Positions 7,715 to 13,338 of a stretch of 64,000 nt of DNA are shown one piece after another. Origin of the DNA: CAVSMC01 sp963728935 (GTDB lineage: Bacteria > Pseudomonadota > Gammaproteobacteria > Burkholderiales > Casimicrobiaceae); assembly GCA_963728935.1 (NCBI GenBank), contig CAVSMC010000001.1:1798001-1862000 (forward strand), in the 5' to 3' direction. A program made the translations under genes and the position numbers. The notes below the pieces were generated by a model that was not told the DNA's origin, did no database searches, and saw only the letters and a list, made by a program, of their open reading frames with translations. The number at the start of each line of letters is the position of its first letter. Within the stretch, counting starts at the first letter, position 1.

Positions 7715-8486
7715 TGCGATCCTGCGCACGGAATCGCTGTCGCGCCGCTTCGGCGGCCTCGCCGCGGTCAGCAACGTCGCGCTCGAGCTCGCCATCGGTC
7801 AGTTACATGCGGTGCTGGGACCCAACGGCGCCGGCAAGACGACGCTGATCAACCTGCTGTCGGGGGATCTGCGAGCATCGGCCGGCCGGATTCGATATCG
7901 CGGCATCGATATCACCGGGATGGCCGCGCATCGCCGCTCGCGACTGGGCATCGGCAGAAGCTATCAGAAGACGAACATCTTTCCCGCGTTCACCGCGTTC
8001 GAGAACTGCCGGCTCGCCGCGCAATCGCGAGCGCCGCGCGCGCTGCATGTGATCGCCGACGCGTCCGCGCACGAGCCGACCAACGTCGCGGCGCAGATCG
8101 CGCTGTGCGCCGCCGGTCTCGAGGCGCGCGGCGACACCGTCGCCTCCGCGCTGTCGCACGGCGAGCAGCGGCAGCTCGAAATCGCGATGGTGCTCGCGAC
8201 CGCGCCGGACGTGCTGCTGCTCGACGAGCCGCTCGCCGGCATGGGCGCCGAAGAGGCGACTCGGATGGTTGCGCTGCTGAAGGAGCTCGCGCCGAAGCAC
8301 GCGATTCTGCTGGTCGAGCACGACATGGACGCTGTCTTCGCCGTGGCGGACGTGATCACCGTCATGGTGAGTGGCCAGGTGCTCGAAAGCGGGCCGCCGA
8401 TGCAGATCCGCGCGAGCGCGGCGGTGCGCCAGGCGTATCTCGGCGACGACGACGTCGCGCTCGTCGCGTCGGAGGCCGGGCGATGA
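7707..8486 (+). CDS. livG: Branched-chain-type ABC importer, ATPase LivG-like
   Basis: A 259-residue ABC ATPase on the cytoplasmic face of the importer. The Walker A is GPNGAGKT (about residue 38), the signature ALSHGEQRQLEIAMVLA lies near 148, Walker B LLLLDEPLAGM follows, and the switch histidine is in LLVEHDMD. The LivG-type signature LSHGEQ is intact. The start lies inside the end of livM. The stop (8484-8486) overlaps the ATG of a 23-codon reading frame, which in turn overlaps the livF start. Confidence 0.92.
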   Translation: MADAILRTESLSRRFGGLAAVSNVALELAIGQLHAVLGPNGAGKTTLINLLSGDLRASAGRIRYRGIDITGMAAHRRSRLGIGRSYQKTNIFPAFTAFENCRLAAQSRAPRALHVIADASAHEPTNVAAQIALCAAGLEARGDTVASALSHGEQRQLEIAMVLATAPDVLLLDEPLAGMGAEEATRMVALLKELAPKHAILLVEHDMDAVFAVADVITVMVSGQVLESGPPMQIRASAAVRQAYLGDDDVALVASEAGR

Positions 8487-8554
8487 GCGAGGCGGGCGAA
8501 GCCGGAAGCCCGAAGGGCATGTCGCCGCGCGATTCGCCGGAGGCCGGGCGATGA
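8483..8554 (+). CDS. 23-codon linker reading frame between livG and livF
   Basis: The livG stop forms ATGA with the start of a 23-codon frame (MSEAGEAGSPKGMSPRDSPE...), whose own stop forms ATGA with the livF start at 8551. A 25-bp segment around the livG stop (8470-8494) is repeated exactly at 8538-8562, a 68-nt offset, so the frame looks like the product of a tandem duplication of an original livG-livF overlap. It keeps translation coupled. Whether the peptide itself does anything is unknown; it resembles no family I recognise. Confidence 0.45.
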   Translation: MSEAGEAGSPKGMSPRDSPEAGR

Positions 8555-9264
8555 GCGAGGCGTTGCTCGAGGCGCGCGAACTGCACGCGTACTACGGCTC
8601 GAGCCACATCCTGCACGGCATCGACTTTCGCATCGATCGCGGCGAGACCGTCGGCCTGATGGGCCGTAACGGCATGGGCAAGTCGACGCTGATCCGCAGC
8701 ATGCTCGGGCTGGTGAAGCCCCGCTACGGCGAAGTGTGGGTGCAGGGCACACCGATGACCGGCGCCGCGCCGTATCTGGTCGCGCGCCAGGGCATCGCGT
8801 ACGTGCCCGAAGGACGCGGTATCTTCCCGAACCTCACGGTAAAGGAGAACCTGCGGATGGCGGCGCGCGCGGGTCCCGACGGCCGCCGCGACTGGACGTA
8901 CGATCGCGTGCTCGCGACGTTTCCGCGGCTCGCCGAGCGGCTTTCGCACGGCGGCTGGCAACTGTCCGGCGGCGAGCAGCAGATGCTCACGATCGGCCGC
9001 GCGTTGCTGACCAACCCGCAACTGCTGATCCTCGACGAGGCGACCGAGGGTCTCGCGCCGCAGATCGCGCGCGAGATTTGGCGGATCGTCGGAGAGATCC
9101 GGGCGCACGGCATCGCCACATTGATCGTCGACAAGAACCACGCGCACGTCTGCGCGATCGCGCACCGCTGCGTCATGCTCGTCAAGGGTCGAGTCGTGTT
9201 CGAGGGCGAGGCGGCGGCGCTCATCGCGCAGCCGGACGTGCTGCACAAACATCTTGGTGTCTGA
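8551..9264 (+). CDS. livF: Branched-chain-type ABC importer, ATPase LivF-like
   Basis: A 237-residue ABC ATPase, partner of LivG. Walker A is GRNGMGKST (about residue 37), the signature is LSGGEQQMLTIGRALL (about 140), Walker B is LLILDEATEGL, and the position after it has DKNH in place of the usual EHN/EQN. The family mark VPEGRGIFPNLTV is present near 92. The start at 8551 is the second of two duplicated ATGAGCGAGGCG sites; it is chosen because only this one is in frame with the ATPase. The alpha/beta hydrolase gene begins 4 nt after its stop. Confidence 0.92.
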   Translation: MSEALLEARELHAYYGSSHILHGIDFRIDRGETVGLMGRNGMGKSTLIRSMLGLVKPRYGEVWVQGTPMTGAAPYLVARQGIAYVPEGRGIFPNLTVKENLRMAARAGPDGRRDWTYDRVLATFPRLAERLSHGGWQLSGGEQQMLTIGRALLTNPQLLILDEATEGLAPQIAREIWRIVGEIRAHGIATLIVDKNHAHVCAIAHRCVMLVKGRVVFEGEAAALIAQPDVLHKHLGV

Positions 9265-9268
9265 CGCC

Positions 9269-10033
9269 ATGCTGATCGACGCAGGCGGCCAACGACTCGA
9301 AGTGAACCGCATCGACGTGGGCGCGCAGCGCCGGCCTTCGCTCGTGTTCCTGCACGAAGGGTTGGGATCGGCGGCGATGTGGAAAGACTTCCCGAGCCAC
9401 GTCGCGCATTCGACCGGATGCAACACGATCGTCTATTCGCGCAACGGCCACGGCCGCTCGCCGCTCGCCGTGCGCGACCACGCGGTCGGATACATGCACG
9501 ACGAGGCGCTGCAGACGCTCCCCGTGCTGCTCGACCGCCTCGGCATCGAGCGCCCGATCCTCGTCGGACATAGCGACGGCGCATCGATTGCGCTGATCCA
9601 CGCCGGCGCGTCGGGGCGTTCGGTTACAGGACTCGTCGCGATGGCGCCGCACGTGATGGTGGAGGATCTGTCGGTCGCGAGCATCGCCGCAACCAACGAA
9701 GCATTCCTCACTACCGAAATGCGCCCGAAGCTTGCCCGCTACCACGCCGATGCGGATGCCGTCTTCCGGCGCTGGAACCGCATCTGGCTGTCGCCCGAAT
9801 TCCGCTCTTGGAACATCGAAGCGTTGTTGCCTCGCATCACGTGTCCCGTGCTCGCGATCCAGGGGCAGGACGACGAATACGGTACGATGGCGCAGGTCGA
9901 ATCGATCCAGCGCCGCGTGGCCGACGCGGAAGTCCTCGAGCTCAGCGATTGCCGACATTCCCCGCACAAGGACCAGCCGGCAGCGACGCTCGAGGCGATC
10001 ACCGCGTTCGTCGATCGCATCACCGGAAATTAG
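9269..10033 (+). CDS. Alpha/beta hydrolase of the box cluster
   Basis: A 254-residue cytoplasmic alpha/beta hydrolase. The nucleophile elbow is VGHSDGAS (serine near 100), the acid is in QGQDDEYG near 212 and the histidine in DCRHSPHKD near 232. The oxyanion region is FLHEGLGSAAMWKDFP. Hydrolases of this kind recur in box clusters, where an ester or thioester product of ring cleavage or a stalled CoA ester could be the substrate, but no reaction is proven. ATG 9269 lies 4 nt after the livF stop; an in-frame TTG at 9254 is less likely. A repeat-rich gap follows. Confidence 0.85.
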   Translation: MLIDAGGQRLEVNRIDVGAQRRPSLVFLHEGLGSAAMWKDFPSHVAHSTGCNTIVYSRNGHGRSPLAVRDHAVGYMHDEALQTLPVLLDRLGIERPILVGHSDGASIALIHAGASGRSVTGLVAMAPHVMVEDLSVASIAATNEAFLTTEMRPKLARYHADADAVFRRWNRIWLSPEFRSWNIEALLPRITCPVLAIQGQDDEYGTMAQVESIQRRVADAEVLELSDCRHSPHKDQPAATLEAITAFVDRITGN

Positions 10034-10145
10034 GGTCAGACTCGACTTTTCGGAAATTGGGAAATTGGGGTCAGACTCGACTTTTCGAAACTGTCGGATC
10101 AACGCGTTAGCGTTCGACGAAAAGTCGAGTCTGACCCCAATTTCC
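10033..10145. repeat. REP-like repeat: two direct copies and one inverted copy of GGGTCAGACTCGACTTTTCG
   Basis: The 20-mer occurs at 10033-10052 and 10068-10087 and in reverse complement at 10118-10137. The second and third copies extend to perfect 28-nt arms (10060-10087 and 10118-10145) around a 30-nt loop that itself contains AACGC-N4-GCGTT. This style of GTCAGACT repeat is typical of REP sequences mobilised by RAYT (tyrosine) transposases; no such transposase gene is in the window. It fills the gap between the hydrolase and the thioesterase. Confidence 0.8.
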
Positions 10146-10158
10146 ACCCCAATTTCCG

Positions 10159-10575
10159 ATGCCGAACGCTCCCTTCACCCGCGACAAGCTGATCCGTTTC
10201 CATCATTGCGATCCGGCCGGAATCGTCTTCTACCCGCAGTATTTCGTCCTCTTCAACGAGCTGGTCGAGGACTGGTTCAACGCGGGGCTCGGCATCAACT
10301 ATGCGCGCTTCCACACCGAGCAGCGGCTCGGCATGCCGATGGCGCACATCGAATGCGACTTTCTCGCGCCGAGCAAGATCGGCGAGACGCTTTCGCTCGC
10401 GCTCGCCGTGAAGCGCATCGGGCGCACGTCCGCCACACTCGACGTTGAAGGCGTCGCGCAGGGCGAGCCGCGCGTCCGTGCCACGCTGATCGTCGTTCTC
10501 GCGTCGATGGAGACGCACCGTCCCGTCGCGATCGACGGCGATCTCAAGGCGCGGCTCGAACGGTTCGTCGTCTAG
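10159..10575 (+). CDS. Acyl-CoA thioesterase, 4-hydroxybenzoyl-CoA thioesterase family
   Basis: A 138-residue single hotdog-fold thioesterase. The N-terminal HHCDPAGIVFYPQYFVLFNE (about residues 15-34) is the 4HBT active-site signature, with the aspartate of DPAGI as catalytic residue. Box clusters usually encode a benzoyl-CoA thioesterase that frees CoA when ring attack stalls, and that role fits here. No RBS stands out before ATG 10159, and the gene begins 13 nt after the inverted repeat. Substrate choice (benzoyl-CoA or hydroxybenzoyl-CoA) cannot be told from sequence. Confidence 0.88.
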   Translation: MPNAPFTRDKLIRFHHCDPAGIVFYPQYFVLFNELVEDWFNAGLGINYARFHTEQRLGMPMAHIECDFLAPSKIGETLSLALAVKRIGRTSATLDVEGVAQGEPRVRATLIVVLASMETHRPVAIDGDLKARLERFVV

Positions 10576-10734
10576 CCGTCACAAACTTGCGCTGACGTCT
10601 CGCCAAACCCGCATCGACAGGTCTAAAGTAGCGTCGACCGCGTCTTCCGCACAAAGGCGACGGTTCGATCGTACGCGCTCAAGCAATCGTATGGCGCGCG
10701 CCGCGCGCGCCGCCGATCCCAGGAGGAGAAGCCA

Positions 10735-10983
10735 ATGGCGAAGAAATCGACGGCAAGAAAAGCGAAACCCTCGGGCGAACATGGCGTCTACCGCGTCATC
10801 GAGGTGATCGGCTCGAGCCCGGTGTCGTGGGAGGACGCTGCGAAGAACGCTGTCGAAATGGCCGCGGGTTCGCTGCGCGAGCTTCGCATCGCCGAAGTCG
10901 TGATGATGGACGTCAAGATCGAAGACGGCGTCGTCGTTGCCTACCGGACCAAACTGTCGCTGTCGTTCAAGTACGAGCCGTGA
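10735..10983 (+). CDS. Dodecin (flavin/CoA-binding dodecameric storage protein)
   Basis: An 82-residue protein matching dodecin: VYRVIEVIGSSPVSWEDAAKNAVEMA, split here as VYRVIEVIGSSP (about residue 18) and SWEDAAKNAV, then ELRIAEVVMMDVKIEDG and a final LSLSFKYEP strand. A basic N-terminal tail (MAKKSTARKAK) is added. Dodecins form hollow dodecamers that bind flavins and, in some bacteria, CoA. It has a strong AGGAGGAGAAG ribosome site and probably its own promoter in the 159-nt gap upstream, where I see no other feature. Its place beside flavin- and CoA-dependent aromatic pathways is suggestive only. Confidence 0.92.
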   Translation: MAKKSTARKAKPSGEHGVYRVIEVIGSSPVSWEDAAKNAVEMAAGSLRELRIAEVVMMDVKIEDGVVVAYRTKLSLSFKYEP

Positions 10984-11020
10984 CGCGTGACCGCCGCGGC
11001 CGGATCGGCGCGCCGGGTGT

Positions 11021-11767
11021 TTAGCGGATCGTCATCCCGCCGTCGGCGGCAATCACCTGACCCGTGACGTAGCTCGCCGCGTCGGACGCGACGAACACGA
11101 ACACCGGTGCGATCTCGTCCGGCTCGGCCCAGCGGCCCATCGGAATGCGTTCGAGGTACTTGTCCTTGAACCGCTCGTCGGTGCGGATCGTTTCGGTCAT
11201 CGGCGTAGCCGCGCCCGGCGCGATGGCGTTCACCGTGATGCCATGCTTGGCGAGCTCTTTCGCGGCGGAGAACGTCAATCCGAGGATTCCCGCTTTCGCC
11301 GCGCTGTAGTTGATCTGGCCGATCGTCCCGAGGACGCCGGCGGTCGACGTCACGTTGACGATGCGTCCGTAACGGCGGTCGATCATGCCGCCGGCGACGG
11401 CTTGCAGACAGTTGAAGCTGCCGGTCAGGTGAACGCCGAGCACCTGATCCCACTGTTCGGAACTCATCTTGTGCAGCATCGCCGGGCGGATGATGCCGGC
11501 GTTGTTGACGAGAATGTCGATGCGGCCGAAGCGCGAGGCGACGTCGGCGACCATCGCGTCGACCGCCGCGCGCTGTGCGACGTCGCACGCGAATGCCGCA
11601 GCCGTGCCGCCGGCGCGTGCAATCGCGTCGGCGACCGGCTGCGCGCGATCGAGCGCAAGATCGACGACCGCCACTTGCGCGCCATCGCGCGCCATCGCGC
11701 GGGCAACCGCTGCGCCGATCCCTTGCGCCGCGCCGGTGACGATCGCCGTCCGCCCTGTCAGTTGCAT
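11021..11767 (-). CDS. Short-chain dehydrogenase/reductase, FabG-like
   Basis: A 248-residue classical SDR. The cofactor motif is TGAAQGIG (about residue 11), NNAG follows at about 89, and the active-site residues are S (VTSTAG), Y and K (YSAAK, about 153-157). The C-terminal YVTGQVIAADGGMTIR is the FabG-type ending. It is the last gene of a leftward GNAT-Rrf2-SDR operon, 13 nt after the regulator. It might be a 3-hydroxyacyl-CoA dehydrogenase of aromatic breakdown or an ordinary 3-oxoacyl-ACP reductase; context favours the first weakly. Confidence 0.85.
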   Translation of the reverse strand: MQLTGRTAIVTGAAQGIGAAVARAMARDGAQVAVVDLALDRAQPVADAIARAGGTAAAFACDVAQRAAVDAMVADVASRFGRIDILVNNAGIIRPAMLHKMSSEQWDQVLGVHLTGSFNCLQAVAGGMIDRRYGRIVNVTSTAGVLGTIGQINYSAAKAGILGLTFSAAKELAKHGITVNAIAPGAATPMTETIRTDERFKDKYLERIPMGRWAEPDEIAPVFVFVASDAASYVTGQVIAADGGMTIR

Positions 11768-11780
11768 AGCCCTGACTTCA

Positions 11781-12221
11781 TCAATTCACTGCGCGGCGAG
11801 CGCCCGAGCTTTCGGCGCGTTCGCGCTGCCGCTCGATCAGCCGCAGCATCGTCGCGAGCGTGATCGAGCTGAAGGTCGCCCGCGCATTGGCGTCGATTTC
11901 GGACAGCACGACGCCGAGCGCTTGGCCGGACGGCGTGCTTCCACCGGCGTCATCGGGCGCGGGCGACAGATCCTCGAATTGCTCGATCACGTCCATCAGC
12001 GTCAGACGGCGCGCATTGCCGGCGAAGCGATAGCCTCCGCCAACGCCGCGAACCGACGCCACGATCCCCGCGCGCGCGAGCTCGGACAACACTTTCGCCA
12101 GATGGTGCGGCGACACGCCGTACTTGTCGGCGATTTCAGCCGCCGAGATGTGACGCGTCGGATGGGTGGCGAACTCCAGGACGCTGTACAACGCCAGTCG
12201 CGTATTTTTCTGCAGCTTCAT
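11781..12221 (-). CDS. Rrf2-family transcription regulator without cysteines (BadM-like)
   Basis: A 146-residue Rrf2-family DNA-binding protein. The winged helix covers residues about 1-75 (ISAAEIADKYGVSPHHLAKVL, then VRGVGGGYRFAGNARRLTL wing). The three cysteines that hold the iron-sulfur cluster in IscR and NsrR are absent; the protein has no cysteine at all, so it should sense something else. In Rhodopseudomonas palustris the Rrf2 protein BadM represses benzoyl-CoA reductase genes and has the acetyltransferase gene badL nearby; here a GNAT gene precedes the regulator by 6 nt. That parallel, and the shared palindrome at 12800-12819, suggest it controls the pad/hcr and bcr/kor operons. Confidence 0.85.
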   Translation of the reverse strand: MKLQKNTRLALYSVLEFATHPTRHISAAEIADKYGVSPHHLAKVLSELARAGIVASVRGVGGGYRFAGNARRLTLMDVIEQFEDLSPAPDDAGGSTPSGQALGVVLSEIDANARATFSSITLATMLRLIERQRERAESSGARRAVN

Positions 12222-12227
12222 TCCAAT

Positions 12228-12776
12228 TCACTCGAGGCTCATCTCGAGCGGAATGAACGGCCCAGCCATCATGCCCTGGCTGCGGAAGAACGACATCACG
12301 AGCGTGTTGTCGCGCGCGAGCATCGTGCGGACTTTGCGCACGCCGGCTCGGCGGAACCCGGCGCAGACGGCTTCGAACAGTCGCGCGCCGGTGCCGGCGA
12401 GCCTCGCATCGGGGTCGACGTCGATCGCGAACACCCAGCCGCAGCGCGGTGAGCCGAACTCCCAATCGCGCATCTCGCCGATGACGAAGCCGATGACGTC
12501 GCCGTCGGACTCGGCGACGAGGAACTGGCGCTCGGCGCCGGGCGTACCGTAGCGCCGGTAGATCGAGCGCCAGTAATCGCGCTTTTCGACGCCGGTCACG
12601 TGCGCGTCGAGCGCGACGATCGCCTCGAGATCGCCGCGACGGACGGGCCGGATGCGCACCGGAGCCTCGCTTTCGATGTCGTTCGTCGAGCCTTGCGGCG
12701 CTCGGCGCGGCGCGGCCGCCGGCTGCGAGCGCTCACGCGGCGCGGCCGCAGCTCGTCGGATGGCTTTAGCAGTCAT
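12228..12776 (-). CDS. GNAT acetyltransferase (BadL-like by context)
   Basis: A 182-residue protein with one GNAT domain (about residues 40-178). The acetyl-CoA loop region is VDPDARLAGTGARLFEAV, close to the Q/RxxGxG/A pattern, and the C-terminal LVMSFFRSQGM strand fits the fold. Residues 1-40 are Ala/Arg/Pro-rich and probably disordered, or the true start is further in. In R. palustris BadL, coded near badM, acetylates aminobenzoates; the same pairing with an Rrf2 gene occurs here. The ATG overlaps the edge of an FNR-like box (12776-12789). The substrate is not known. Confidence 0.8.
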   Translation of the reverse strand: MTAKAIRRAAAAPRERSQPAAAPRRAPQGSTNDIESEAPVRIRPVRRGDLEAIVALDAHVTGVEKRDYWRSIYRRYGTPGAERQFLVAESDGDVIGFVIGEMRDWEFGSPRCGWVFAIDVDPDARLAGTGARLFEAVCAGFRRAGVRKVRTMLARDNTLVMSFFRSQGMMAGPFIPLEMSLE

Positions 12777-12789
12777 TGACCCATATCAA
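12776..12789 (+). promoter_or_regulatory. FNR-like box before the pad/hcr operon
   Basis: TTGAC-CCAT-ATCAA matches the FNR/AcpR consensus TTGAT-N4-ATCAA at 9 of 10 fixed positions. Its centre (12782.5) lies 32 nt before the centre of a -10-like CAGAAT (12812-12817), exactly the class II activator arrangement, giving a start near 12824 and a leader of about 95 nt to the gene at 12919. Confidence 0.6.
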
Positions 12790-12799
12790 GTTAAAAACC

Positions 12800-12819
12800 G
12801 CATTGCGTTACCAGAATAG
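12800..12819. promoter_or_regulatory. Palindrome copy 1 (degenerate), overlapping the predicted -10
   Basis: GCATTGCGTTACCAGAATAG, read as its reverse complement, matches the sequence at 61193-61212 at 15 of 20 positions and shares the ATT-N-CG-N-TACC core. It spans the predicted -10 of the rightward promoter, where a repressor would block transcription. The divergent GNAT-Rrf2 operon starts 24 nt away, so the regulator may also control itself. Confidence 0.5.
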
Positions 12820-12918
12820 CTTGTAATCGGGGCGCGGGTCAAACCGGCGCCGACAACGAAGGGTCGGACGGCGACGCCCAGTGTCGCAGATCCGATGCAC
12901 GGATCCAGGAGGAAGGCG

Positions 12919-13326
12919 ATGAAGGCTTCGCTCGTCCCCGGTTTGCAAACGACGAATCGTTTCGCCGTCGACCGGCCACGCACGATCGATTTCATGGGCG
13001 AAGCGGCGCGCGTCTACGCGACGCCGATGCTCGTGCGCGACATCGAGATGACGGCGCGCGGGCTGCTGCTTGCGCATCTCGACGCCGGCGAGGATTCGGT
13101 CGGCACGCGCGTCGAGCTCGATCACCTCGCGGCGACGCTTCTCGGCATGACGGTCGAGCTGACCGTGCGCATCGTCGAGGTCAACGGCCGCGCGGTGTCG
13201 CTCGAATTCGAAGGGCGCGACGGCGTCGAGCCGATCTGCCGCGGCCGTCACAACCGCTTCGTCGTCGACGTCAAGAAGACCGAGCAGCGGCTCGCGGCCA
13301 AGGCGCAAAAAGCGCAGCAGGCGTAA
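12919..13326 (+). CDS. FlK-like hotdog thioesterase at the head of the pad operon
   Basis: A 135-residue hotdog protein resembling fluoroacetyl-CoA thioesterase FlK. The FlK catalytic residues have counterparts: T35 in YATPML, E43 in DIEMTA and H69 in LDHLAAT, with the shared stretch HLDAGEDSVGT between them. ATG 12919 follows AGGAGGAAGGCG; an in-frame ATG at 12895 lacks a site. It ends 12 nt before padB. PadBCD oxidises phenylacetyl-CoA by four electrons and free phenylglyoxylate and CoA are released, so a dedicated thioesterase for an intermediate phenylglyoxylyl-CoA is an attractive role. That role is my inference. Confidence 0.8.
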   Translation: MKASLVPGLQTTNRFAVDRPRTIDFMGEAARVYATPMLVRDIEMTARGLLLAHLDAGEDSVGTRVELDHLAATLLGMTVELTVRIVEVNGRAVSLEFEGRDGVEPICRGRHNRFVVDVKKTEQRLAAKAQKAQQA

Positions 13327-13338
13327 AGCGGTACGCCA

